A stretch of DNA of 64,000 nt from CALFBG01 sp045110315 (GTDB taxonomy: Bacteria > Bacteroidota > Bacteroidia > Chitinophagales > Saprospiraceae), in the NCBI GenBank assembly GCA_045110315.1, contig JBGCFY010000002.1, positions 16,452-80,451 on the forward strand. The letters run 5' to 3'. Below, in pieces: positions 43,659 through 53,300 of the stretch (positions within the stretch are counted from its first letter, which is position 1; each line of letters opens with the position of its first letter). The notes beneath the pieces were generated by a model. That model saw only the letters and a program-made list of their open reading frames with translations, was not told the DNA's origin and ran no database searches. The position numbers and the translations under genes were made by a program.

Positions 43659-43693
43659 TCAACAATTATAAATAATACTTAATTTAAAAAGAA

Positions 43694-44422
43694 ATGAAAA
43701 AAATCATACTTGGTGTATTATTCACCTGCGCGCTGTTGAGTTATTTGCCCGCCCAAACCTTAGGTGGATTTCTCAAAAAGGCAGAATCTAAAGTCTTAGG
43801 TAAAGACGTAAAACTATCAAAGGAAGAGATTGGGGAAGGCTTGAAAGAAGCTTTAAATGAAGGTGTAGGGAAAGCCGTATCTTTTCTTTCTGCTGAAAAT
43901 GGCTACTACGAAAGCCCTTACAAAATTTTATTGCCAAAAGAAGCGCAACAAGTAATTGCTAAGGTAAAAGCGGTACCGGGATTCGGAGATGTTGAGGAGA
44001 AAATGAACAAATTGGTCAATCGAGCGGCGGAAGACGCAGCAACGAAAGCAAAACCTATTTTTGTGAAAGCGATTAAAAAAATGACTTTCAAAGACGCGAT
44101 GAATATCTTGATGGGGGAAAAAAATGCAGCGACGCAGTACCTAGACAATACGACCCGCAAGAATTTGTTCAGTGCTTTTATGCCCGTGATTCAGACTTCT
44201 TTAGACAAAGTAAAAGCGAGAGAATATTGGAGAACAGTAGTGAAAGCACATAATAAACTTCCTTTTGTAAAAGATGTTACACCAGAATTAGATGCGTACG
44301 TTACGACGAATGCCTTGAATGGTATGTTTAAATTAGTAGAAAAGAAAGAATTGGACATTCGAGGAAATCAATCTTCCCGAACGACAGATTTATTGACGAA
44401 AGTTTTTTCACAGCAAGATTAA
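43694..44422 (+). CDS. DUF4197 family exported protein
   Basis: This 242-residue protein has a signal peptide (residues 1-21, ending PAQ). The body is helical, with the family pattern LSKEEIGEGLKEALNEGVGKAV, ILLPKEAQQV and TTDLLTKVF near the C-terminus. The function of the family is unknown; it is predicted to be periplasmic. A hairpin follows 38 bases after the stop. Confidence 0.82.
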   Translation: MKKIILGVLFTCALLSYLPAQTLGGFLKKAESKVLGKDVKLSKEEIGEGLKEALNEGVGKAVSFLSAENGYYESPYKILLPKEAQQVIAKVKAVPGFGDVEEKMNKLVNRAAEDAATKAKPIFVKAIKKMTFKDAMNILMGEKNAATQYLDNTTRKNLFSAFMPVIQTSLDKVKAREYWRTVVKAHNKLPFVKDVTPELDAYVTTNALNGMFKLVEKKELDIRGNQSSRTTDLLTKVFSQQD

Positions 44423-44459
44423 TATTTCATAAAGAACTTTTCAATATGCTAGCAAGAAG

Positions 44460-44491
44460 AAGGTCGAATAACATTCCTGTTATTCGACCTT
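44460..44491 (+). terminator. probable terminator after the DUF4197 gene
   Basis: AAGGTCGAATAAC (44460-44472) pairs with GTTATTCGACCTT (44479-44491) around a 6-base loop. Only a weak T run follows. Confidence 0.6.
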
Positions 44492-44529
44492 CCTCGTTTA
44501 TCTAAGTCTAGAGTTAAACAACATCAAAC

Positions 44530-45117
44530 TTAAAACTCTACGACGGTACCTTTACCAATGCTATAACGATCACAAAATCCAGCATTCACTTCAATGACAT
44601 ATTGAGCGTCAGCTTCGGAAGGTAAGGACTTATCCGATTTAGGCGTTGTATATTTTTGGATAGAAACAATTTCTTTATTGCTATTTACATAAATGATATC
44701 TAAAGGAATAAAGGTATTTCTCATCCAAAAGCTACGTGGTTCTTCTTGTGGAAAAATGAAAAGCATCCCTTGGTTTTCTGCCATCTTTGTCCGGTACATC
44801 AAACCTTGTTGAATCTCTTGGGGTTGATCCACAATTTCAATATCAATTTGCTGTGCAATCTTGTCATCGACCCTAAAGGTAAGTTGTCCTTCTTTTTTAA
44901 AAGGCGGTTCTGCACTAGCATTATTCTTGGTGCTTGCTTGGCTACTGGAACCTTTATTTGGAGTTGCTGCACCAAATCCACCAGGACGGGTAAAAACCAT
45001 GCTGGCTAAAAATAATAAGGCTAGGAAAATGGCAATAATGCTACCCCAAGACCAACGCAATTTTTTGCCACCCGCTTTTTTGGGAGGACTCGCTTTTTTG
45101 TTTCTTCTGCTACTCAT
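44530..45117 (-). CDS. DUF192 protein with N-terminal anchor
   Basis: This 195-residue protein has a Lys/Arg-rich N-terminus and a membrane helix at about residues 26-44. The DUF192 domain covers about 80-195 with FRVDDKIAQQIDIEIVDQPQEI, LMYRTKMAENQGMLFIFP, SFWMRNTFIPLDIIYV and YVIEVNAGFCDRYSI. Relatives are small beta proteins of unclear function, some processed or secreted. It follows the helicase gene on the same strand. Confidence 0.88.
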   Translation of the reverse strand: MSSRRNKKASPPKKAGGKKLRWSWGSIIAIFLALLFLASMVFTRPGGFGAATPNKGSSSQASTKNNASAEPPFKKEGQLTFRVDDKIAQQIDIEIVDQPQEIQQGLMYRTKMAENQGMLFIFPQEEPRSFWMRNTFIPLDIIYVNSNKEIVSIQKYTTPKSDKSLPSEADAQYVIEVNAGFCDRYSIGKGTVVEF

Positions 45118-45145
45118 GAATTATTATTTAATCAAACTATTTAGT

Positions 45146-45153
45146 CAAACATA
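45146..45153 (-). promoter_or_regulatory. possible -7 box for the DUF192 gene
   Basis: On the minus strand TATGTTTG matches TAnnTTTG 29 bases before the start codon, in the gap after the helicase gene. Confidence 0.4.
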
Positions 45154-45192
45154 GTCATAAAATGTGCCGATTCTGCTCGTCGCGGCATTCGC

Positions 45193-48100
45193 TTAGTCAT
45201 CTAAGTCTTCTGCTTCTTTATCTCGGAGCGAATCGAAAGGGATATTATCTTGTACGAAATTACACCAAGGGCAATGTTTTTCTCCACAGCCTTCGTAGAA
45301 ATCTTGCGCCATGATTTTTTTGTAACTTTCCTTAATCAAAGCTTTTACGATTTGTACATCTTCCACTTGGTATTGAATGGCTTTCCGCGAAAATTTACCT
45401 GCACGATCCGGTTCTAGATAAGCGATTTCTCCAGAAGTAGCTTGGAGCTTTCCTTGTTTATGATTCTCAAAAAGAATTTTGTAGAAAACCAATTGTCGCC
45501 AGTATAAGCCACCCGTTGGATTTTTGGGCGTTGGTCGACGGATTTTTGCAGCGTCCATACTTCCCGTTTTGTAATCCACCATGTGAACGGTCTGTTCTCC
45601 GAGCAAATCTACTTTGTCAATCGTTCCTGTAAGTGGAACGCCCTCTACTTCTACGTTACGAATCGTATATTCTGGTAAAATGGCAGTTGGCCAACGATGA
45701 ATGTTTTCTTGGTAAAAAAGTTTGAGATTCGTTTGTCCCATCAAGCGTCGCCGTTCGTATTCTTTCTTGGTGAGATTATAGCTTTGACGTTTGAGATCTT
45801 TTTCGAAAAAGACCACAAAGTCATCGATATTTGGAAATTCCTTTTCCGGCGAAAGCAACATTTTATCAAACAACTTTTTGAGTGCGTAGTGCATAGCAAT
45901 GCCGTAGCTGGCAGCTTCGCTCGTTGTACTTGGAATGCGCAATACATTTTGATAATAAAAACTTAAAGGACAACGCAGAAAACGATTGAGACTGGAGACA
46001 CTTAAGGTAAATCCTTCGAGCAATTCGGCAATGACTGTGCGATCTGCGGATGGAATGCGTGGTTGTTGCATTTCCGTTAAGGCAAGAATTTGTGCTGCGG
46101 CGAGTTGCGTTGCTGCGAGTTGTGTGGCTTGTACTTCAAGTCCTTCTCCTTGCATCAATTCATCCAAATAGCGCGTGCGTTCTAACCGTTTCCCTTGGCG
46201 ATTTTTCTCACTAAAAGAAAGCTGTAGAAAAGATTTTGCGCGGGTCATCGCTACGTAGAATAAGCGGCGTCTAGACTCCATGGCATCCTCTACTCCTGAA
46301 AGACTCAAAGTGTCGGGCAAGGGGAAAGCATACGTACCTTGATTTTTAGCAGGTTCCCATTGATCTTTGACACAGTCTAGTAAAAAAACATATTCAAACT
46401 CTAGACCTTTTGCACTGTGTGCGGTACTTAACTGTACTCCTTTGGCAATACTAATATTTTGTTGGATGCGAATCGCCAACCGATTGCTATCCATATTATT
46501 AAAAATTTGTAGCAGTCGGTTGAGTTTGATTCTTGGATTTCTATCTGCTTCGCGTTGTACAAATTCAAAGAAACTATTGATGATTTGGATGAACCAAATT
46601 TTTTCTTCTTGCTGAATGAGGTGTGCTAAAAGACCACTACGATTGATTAATCGTTCGATGAAAACGATTAAAGTGCAATTGCCATAATCACTAATGAGTT
46701 GTGGTAGCAATGCTGCGAATTTGAAAATGGACGCTGGGTTTTCAAATTCAAGTTTTTCTAGTTGTGCCTTATCGGCTAAAGTATCTCGCCAAGTTACTGG
46801 TTTTTGTGCCAAAGCTTGTCGAGCAATATAGGAACTCAAATTGGCTAAATCATTGGCTTCAATCTTTAGGAAATCGAAATGCATGATTTTAAATAGTGCA
46901 TGTTCTCCCGTATAAGGCGCTTCGTATTCTTGGTGAATATATTCCAAGAGTAAACGAATGTTTTGAATCAAAGGCAAGTCGAGGATATTAACCCAACGTT
47001 TCGTCGTATAAGGAATTCCTTTTTTCTGTAGTAAGGTCAGCAGATATTTTACTTGCTTATGTTTTGCGTAGAGAATTGCAATGTTTTCTAAGGCAACACC
47101 TTTGTCGCGTAGCTGTTCGATCTGCTCAATAATGGCAACGTCTTCTTGAAGTCGATTGGGGAATTTTAAAATGCTTGGCTTTGGTGCATTGGCGGGTAGA
47201 TTGTGATTACTAGCCGTTAGGTTTTTGTCGATATTGGGAAGCGTATTGATGATCCGCTTCTGATTTTGATCAATGAGTTTTTTAGAACTATCAAGAATAT
47301 TTTGGGTTGAGCGATAATTGTTTTTGAGGACGACTAATTGTAAATCTGCTTTAAACTGTTCGTGAAAATCCAATAAATTCTTTAGTCGTGCGCCTTGAAA
47401 TTCGAAGATAGATTGATCGTCATCGCCCACGATGAAAACATTAGGATTGACCCAATAGTCGATGAGTTGATGAATAATATTATTTTGAGCGCCGTTGGTA
47501 TCCTGGTACTCATCTACCAAAAAATAGAGATACTGTTCTTGGTATTTTCGTCGTAAGGCCTCATGTTCTTCGAAAGCCCGTAAAACCCACAGAATCATAT
47601 CATCAAAATCGTAGCGTCGAGCGTTGTACATCAAGTCCTGAAAACGGGGAAATAGATTAGCCGCAGCGCGGAGGCGTTCCATGCGTTCGTGGGTATCGTC
47701 GATCTTCCACTTTTTGAGATCTCCTTTGTTAAATTCTTTTGTTTTTCGTTGGTAAATATATTCGGGGCGCATTGGTAAACTGGCCAGATAATTGTCGATT
47801 TTTTTGTTGACAAAGGCAATGGACCAATCCTCGGTTTTGATCAGTCCAAAAAGATTGTAGAGTTGATTTTCATAAAAATAAGGATCTCTTTTCCCACGTT
47901 TTAAAGGATGATCAATCGGTAACTCGTCAATTAGTTTGCGAATTAATTCCACTCGTTCTAACTCGGATAAAGCTTCTAGGTCATGTCGACCGAACAGCTC
48001 TAAATTATCTTGAATGATCGTATTACAAAAAGAGTGAAAAGTATAGATATGCACCCGATGAGCTTCAGGGCCAATAAAAGACAAAAGTCTTTCGCGCATG

Positions 48101-48342
48101 GCATGAACCCCCGCATCGGTAAATGTTAAACACAAAATATTGTGTGCTTGCGTATCCGTTTTCAATAAGATATTTCCTACTCTTGCCGCAAGAATATGCG
48201 TTTTGCCCGTGCCTGGTCCAGCAATGACGAGGACAGGTCCTTCAATTTGTTCGACGGCTTCTTGCTGGGCAGGGTTGAGTTGCTGCAAGGCTTTTTCAAA
48301 AAACTGATTGTAACTTTTGAGTGTCTTACTATTGTCCGGCAT
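45193..48342 (-). CDS. UvrD-type helicase fused to an iron-staple RecB-like nuclease
   Basis: This 1049-residue protein begins with superfamily 1A helicase motifs: Q motif LNPAQQEAVEQ, Walker A IAGPGTGKTH (about residues 37-46), motif II LVDEYQDTNGAQ, motif III VGDDDQSIFEFQGA, and motif VI FYVAMTRAK. The C-terminal 280 residues hold a PD-(D/E)XK nuclease, with GTIDKVDLLG and VDYKTGSMD as acidic and Lys motifs. Four cysteines fit the iron-sulfur staple of AddB/AdnA-type nucleases: one in RFLRCPLSFYY before the nuclease and three in CGEKHCPWC at residues 1019-1027. It is predicted to unwind and trim DNA ends in recombination or repair. The single-chain form differs from two-subunit AddAB. Confidence 0.88.
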   Translation of the reverse strand: MPDNSKTLKSYNQFFEKALQQLNPAQQEAVEQIEGPVLVIAGPGTGKTHILAARVGNILLKTDTQAHNILCLTFTDAGVHAMRERLLSFIGPEAHRVHIYTFHSFCNTIIQDNLELFGRHDLEALSELERVELIRKLIDELPIDHPLKRGKRDPYFYENQLYNLFGLIKTEDWSIAFVNKKIDNYLASLPMRPEYIYQRKTKEFNKGDLKKWKIDDTHERMERLRAAANLFPRFQDLMYNARRYDFDDMILWVLRAFEEHEALRRKYQEQYLYFLVDEYQDTNGAQNNIIHQLIDYWVNPNVFIVGDDDQSIFEFQGARLKNLLDFHEQFKADLQLVVLKNNYRSTQNILDSSKKLIDQNQKRIINTLPNIDKNLTASNHNLPANAPKPSILKFPNRLQEDVAIIEQIEQLRDKGVALENIAILYAKHKQVKYLLTLLQKKGIPYTTKRWVNILDLPLIQNIRLLLEYIHQEYEAPYTGEHALFKIMHFDFLKIEANDLANLSSYIARQALAQKPVTWRDTLADKAQLEKLEFENPASIFKFAALLPQLISDYGNCTLIVFIERLINRSGLLAHLIQQEEKIWFIQIINSFFEFVQREADRNPRIKLNRLLQIFNNMDSNRLAIRIQQNISIAKGVQLSTAHSAKGLEFEYVFLLDCVKDQWEPAKNQGTYAFPLPDTLSLSGVEDAMESRRRLFYVAMTRAKSFLQLSFSEKNRQGKRLERTRYLDELMQGEGLEVQATQLAATQLAAAQILALTEMQQPRIPSADRTVIAELLEGFTLSVSSLNRFLRCPLSFYYQNVLRIPSTTSEAASYGIAMHYALKKLFDKMLLSPEKEFPNIDDFVVFFEKDLKRQSYNLTKKEYERRRLMGQTNLKLFYQENIHRWPTAILPEYTIRNVEVEGVPLTGTIDKVDLLGEQTVHMVDYKTGSMDAAKIRRPTPKNPTGGLYWRQLVFYKILFENHKQGKLQATSGEIAYLEPDRAGKFSRKAIQYQVEDVQIVKALIKESYKKIMAQDFYEGCGEKHCPWCNFVQDNIPFDSLRDKEAEDLDD

Positions 48343-48461
48343 GGATGAAATTTAATCGTAGCGATTGTCCTAAATTACTTATTTCCTTGTACCGGAAAAA
48401 TAAGCCTTTTTGCGCAAAGCATAATAGTTTACTATACGGTAAGATCAATAATACCGTACAT

Positions 48462-49226
48462 TTAATTGGCTGGAAAGAAAAACATTTTGATAATGGCTGC
48501 AAAAATCACAAAAATAAGTAAGCGGTACGCCCAAAGATTTGCTTGTGGATAGCGTGAGGCTTTATTGGCGGTTACCCAACCTCCAATGCTTTGTCCGACA
48601 GCCATCGTCAAACCAACGTGCCAATCAACCAAACCCTTCCATTGAAAAACGGCGATAATGATAATGGTATATAGGCCAACGGCAATAAGTTTGATAACAT
48701 TACTTTCAATGATGCTATATTTGGCGACAAGCACCATAAAAGCGAGCATAAAAACGCCCATTCCCATTTGGATAAAACCACCGTAAAAGCCGAGTGCAAA
48801 AAGTACGGGCGCCGCGATCCACAAACTAAGTTGAAAATCTTGGTCGGTTTCTTTCAGCCAACGTTTAGGATTGACGAGCGTAACGATGAGCATGAGTACA
48901 ATGAGTACCTTAAAAACGCTTTTAAATTGTGCATTATCCACTTGAATAGCGACGTAAACGCCAAATAAAGCGCCTAGCATCATGATGACGATGTAATGCC
49001 AGTTTTTTTTGAGATCAAATTTACCATTGCGATAAAAAGCGACCGATCCGGTGAAAGACTGAAAAAAGATCCCAATTCGATTGGTTCCATTAGCGACATT
49101 TCCCGAGAGACCAATGACTTCCGTCAAAATGGTGAGGGTAATAGCAGAACCATTTCCCGCCAAGGTATTGATACATCCGGCTAAAAACCCACCGACAATT
49201 ACAATAAAATATTGATAGAGTTCCAT
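48462..49226 (-). CDS. TSUP (TauE/SafE) family membrane permease
   Basis: This 254-residue protein has about eight membrane helices. It opens with YFIVIVGGFLAGCINTLAGNGSAI, the duplicated signature of the sulfite exporter TauE/SafE family. The second half repeats it (LFALGFYGGFIQMGMGVFML). The substrate could be sulfite, an organosulfonate or another anion. It ends 13 bases after the epimerase gene on the same strand. Confidence 0.9.
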   Translation of the reverse strand: MELYQYFIVIVGGFLAGCINTLAGNGSAITLTILTEVIGLSGNVANGTNRIGIFFQSFTGSVAFYRNGKFDLKKNWHYIVIMMLGALFGVYVAIQVDNAQFKSVFKVLIVLMLIVTLVNPKRWLKETDQDFQLSLWIAAPVLFALGFYGGFIQMGMGVFMLAFMVLVAKYSIIESNVIKLIAVGLYTIIIIAVFQWKGLVDWHVGLTMAVGQSIGGWVTANKASRYPQANLWAYRLLIFVIFAAIIKMFFFPAN

Positions 49227-49239
49227 AAACTACGCGATA

Positions 49240-49650
49240 CTAGTCCTCGTTCTTGATGCTCTGACATAGTTCAACTAATACGCCATTCGCTGTTTTGGGG
49301 TGAATGAAACAAACCAATTTGTTATCGGCTCCTCGTTTGGGTTTTTCGTTGAGTAAGCGAAACCCTTCACTGGCTAAACGTTTCATTTCTGCCTCAATAT
49401 CTGCTACTTCGAAAGCGATGTGGTGCATTCCTTCCCCTTTTTTAGCAATGAATTTGGCGATAGCACTATCCTCGGAAGTGGCTTCGAGCAATTCAATTTT
49501 GGAATCGGCCATTTGGAAAAAAGAAGTATTTACGTGTTCAGAAAGTACCTCTTCAATCTTGTAAGGCGCTTTACCGAGCAATTTTTCGAATAACTGATTG
49601 CTCTGCGTTAAGTTTTTGACGGCGATGCCAATGTGTTCTATTTTTAGCAT
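49240..49650 (-). CDS. mce: methylmalonyl-CoA epimerase
   Basis: This 136-residue glyoxalase-fold enzyme interconverts (S)- and (R)-methylmalonyl-CoA. The metal ligands fit the family: His6 (IEHIGIAV), Glu53 (KIELLEAT), His76 or His77 (GEGMHHIAFEV) and Glu127 (GVLVELCQ). It would act with methylmalonyl-CoA mutase in propionate/succinate metabolism; the mutase is not in this window. The length is usual for the family. Confidence 0.92.
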   Translation of the reverse strand: MLKIEHIGIAVKNLTQSNQLFEKLLGKAPYKIEEVLSEHVNTSFFQMADSKIELLEATSEDSAIAKFIAKKGEGMHHIAFEVADIEAEMKRLASEGFRLLNEKPKRGADNKLVCFIHPKTANGVLVELCQSIKNED

Positions 49651-49805
49651 AATGTAGAGGTATTATTTTGCACGAAGATAAGTTTTATTGGGCACATAGA
49701 GAGGGAAAGAGCAGAGGAATAGTTATTCGAAAGTTGAATGTATAAGTAGTAAGATGAAATCACATTGAGTCAGATATTGAATTGGGATTCGTAGATTTTA
49801 GCATG

Positions 49806-49968
49806 GAAGTTGTTTTAAAATGGAGGTTGAAATTAGTTGTAAGCGCTTGGTTTTCAAGAGGAAGCTCCATTTTTTTTTCGTAGCCATAGCTCTGGGGAAA
49901 AAAATTAGCTGAAATATTGGAAATCAATGGCTTGCAAATAAATCATCTATCTATTTTAAAACAACTTC
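49806..49968. repeat. 163-base inverted-repeat element, copy 1
   Basis: The ends GAAGTTGTTTTAAAAT (49806-49821) and ATTTTAAAACAACTTC (49953-49968) are a perfect 16-base terminal inverted repeat. The interior carries TTGAAATTAGTTGTA and a second hairpin around the TTTTTTCGTAGCCATAGCT segment. It contains no gene. It is related to copy 2 in the same 690-base gap (49651-50340), which otherwise holds nothing recognisable. It could be a MITE-like element. Confidence 0.6.
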
Positions 49969-50135
49969 ATGATTAAACAATTTTGCTATGTTAGAATTAT
50001 AGCTAGGATTTAAATTGATCTTTATTTTTTAGTATCATTTTTGAATTTTTTCCGTACAAAAGTATAGATCGTATTCTCGTTATCCGAAGATTGAGAAATC
50101 CTTTTTGTCGGCAGCACAAAAATTATGTATTAATT

Positions 50136-50312
50136 GAAGTTGTTTAAAATGGGGTTTGAAATTAGTTGTAGGTGCTTGATTTTAAGGTGAAAATCCATTT
50201 TTTCGTAGTCTTAGCTACGGTGAAAAAATAGCTGATATATTGAAAATCAATGACTTGCAAACCTGTCTTTGCTGACGGGCAGATCAATCATCTACTATTT
50301 TTAAAGAACTTC
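50136..50312. repeat. 177-base inverted-repeat element, copy 2
   Basis: Its ends, GAAGTTGTTTAAAAT and ATTTTTAAAGAACTTC, nearly match copy 1. The interior follows copy 1 in order with many substitutions (TTGAAATTAGTTGTAGGTGC, TTTTTTCGTAGTCTTAGCTA, AAAATCAATGACTTGCAAA). It carries an extra stretch of about 20 bases near 50260-50285 that can fold as CTGTC..GACGGGCAG. It ends 28 bases before the kinase start codon. Confidence 0.6.
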
Positions 50313-50340
50313 CGCCAAGTTCATCACCAAATAAATTACG

Positions 50341-53300
50341 ATGTTTTCAAAAGCTACATACATATTACTGATACTTAGTGTATGTTACTCCACTATAGTT
50401 GCTCAAGCACAAGGAGAACTCAAGTTTTCTCGCATCAATAGTACTTCGGGGTTATCCAACAACAATATTTGGTCATTGACTTCCGATAAGCTAGGTTTTA
50501 TATGGGCGGGAACTAGTGATGGTCTTTGTAGGATTGAAACGGAGGATCGGATTAAGGTATTTAGAACGGGCGAGGACAATAGCTTAAAATCGAATTACAT
50601 CAAATCTCTGTTAGCCGATCGTAACGGAAACCTTTGGATTGGGACTCGCCAAGGTGGTTTGACGCGATTTCATCAAGAGAAAGGAACGTGGAAAACCTTT
50701 ATGACTGTCCCTGATGACCCTAGTAGTATTAGCAATAATGAAGTCCTTTCTTTGCTTGAGGATCGAGAAGGGCGAATTTGGGTAGGAACGGAGAACGGTC
50801 TAAATGTATATCATCCAGAAACGGAAAGCTTTACTTCTTTTATGCCCAATATTGATCAGCCGGGAGCGTTACAAGCTAGTGCTATTTTGTGCATGATGGA
50901 AGATCATTTGGGTCGAATTTGGATTGGAACTTGGGGCGGTGGTTTTTACTTGATGTTACCTTCGAGAACCGGAAAGCTAAAAGATGCCACGTTTAAAAGA
51001 ATGAACCCGATTGCGGATATTCAGCGTTCTCAAAACGTTTGGAGTCTCTATCAAGATCAACAAAAACGATATTGGGTGGGAACCTTTGGGGAAGGTCTAT
51101 TTTTGATGCAATTGCCCGAAGAAGCGATGAATCTTCGTGGGGCATCAGATTGGGAGCCTAAATTTCATCAGTACCATGATGCAGATCAAAGTACCGGAAA
51201 AGTTCAACTTGACTTTGTTTTAAAGATTAAGCAAGATTCTAAAGGACAATTGTGGATCGCGACTACTACTGGGTTGAAGCGAATTAAGGAAAATCAGTTG
51301 CCAGATTCTAGAATATACAATCGTATTACGACGGATAAACCTTCCCTATCCTTGGAACAAAGTTTTTCTCACTTAGCTAAGCTGAGGACGATTCCTCATA
51401 ATATGATTTATGCTATGGAAGTTGATGCTGATGACATTGTTTGGGTGGGTACCTTCGGAGGAATTGGAAAATACAATCCTCATAGGAGTAAATTTGAATA
51501 CTTCAAGTTAAGTGATTTTGACTTTAGTAGTCACAATGCTCAAAATATATTGGTAGATAAAAAGGATCGATGTTGGGTGGGAAATAGAGATAAAGGACTT
51601 TTGATTTATGATCCGAAAGCTAAGGAAGGACGTATTACCACGAAGGCATTAACTTCCTCTCAGGATGCACGATCACTTTTTTCTAAGGATAACAAAAAAC
51701 TTTACATTGGGACAGAGAATGGATTTCTAAAAATGGATATGGAAACGAAAGTGAGCCAACATTTTCCAATGAGAGAAGAATTACAAAAATTACTGTCCGG
51801 CTTTATCACCCAAAGTTTATTTGTAGATAGTCAGGAGAGAGTCTGGATGGGAACCGATTGGGGACTATTTTTATTCGTTCCGGAGCAAGCGCGTTATTAC
51901 TATTATACAAATGAAATACTTGATTCAACTTCAATCTCAGATAACTCGGTCACTCAGGTTTATGAAGATTCCAACCAGAACCTTTGGGTTTCGACTTATA
52001 ACGGCTTCAACAAGATAGAATCCATTGACTCAGATTATAAAATTAAGTTTAGGCAATTTAAAAGTGATGCAGCGCGACCAGATGTAAATTTGCCAACGAA
52101 TCAAATTATCTGTATTTCAGAAGCTGAAGGGCTGCTTTATCTAGGCTTGCCGATAGGGTTATGTAGCTTCGATCCTATCACAGAAAAGTTTAATTTTTTA
52201 TCTAAGAAAGGTCAGCAGCACTTTGTAAAAAGTATCGAAAAATATGAAGGAGATCATTTTTGGGGAAGTGTAATGGCAGGCATTTTTTCGTATAATTATA
52301 AGACAAAGCTATTTACGTTATTCAACGAAGAAGATGGTATTATAGACAAAAACTTTCTATCAAGGTCTGCTTGCCAAAGCAATAGTGGTTCCATTTATTT
52401 TGGTAGTGGATCTGGGTTTACAAGGGTAGATCCAGATAAGATTAGAATGAATGAAAAAGTTCCTCCAGTATACATTACTGATATCAAGACGATTGACCCT
52501 CAGGGCGAGCATTACTTTTCGGGAATCGAACAACAAAAATTGGTGCTTAATCACGATGAGTATTACTTGTCTATTAACTTTGCAGCGCTCAATTTTAATA
52601 CGCCGAAAAGGAATCAATACGCCTATCGTTTAGAAGGGTTTGAAGAGAGCTGGAATTATCCGGAAACTAAAGTTACTTCTGCAACTTACACTAATCTTGA
52701 TCCTGGGACTTATACTTTTCAGGTCAAGGCGGCAAACAATGATGGTGTTTGGAATGACGAAGGTCGATCACTGATCATTACGGTTAATCCAGCGTATTGG
52801 GAAACCAGTTGGTTCAGAGCTAGCATACTCCTTGTTGTGGCTTTATTATTACTCGCGGGGATTAAACTGTATACTCGATCCGTTCGTCAACGAAATCAGG
52901 AGATGGAAGAACTTGTGAATGAACGTACGGAAGAATTGGCGAAGAAAAATATACAAATTGAAGCTTTATTTGAAGAGATAAAAGTTCGAAATATAGCTTT
53001 GGAAAAAATGGTGGCACGGCGAACTCAAAGTCTCAAAGAGTCAAACGAAGAATTGAAACGTTCGAATCATGATTTAGAACAGTTTGCATACATCGCCTCT
53101 CATGATTTGCAAGAACCATTAAGAACCGTTGGTAGTTTTGTAGGATTGCTTGGTCGCCAGTACAAAGATCAATTTGATGAAAGAGCATTTCAATATATTG
53201 ATTTTGTAAAAGATGGTATTGAACGAATGTCTAATTTGATTAAAAGTATCTTGGCGTATTCAAAACTGGGGCGAGAGAAAACTTCTTTCAAAGCAAGAGA

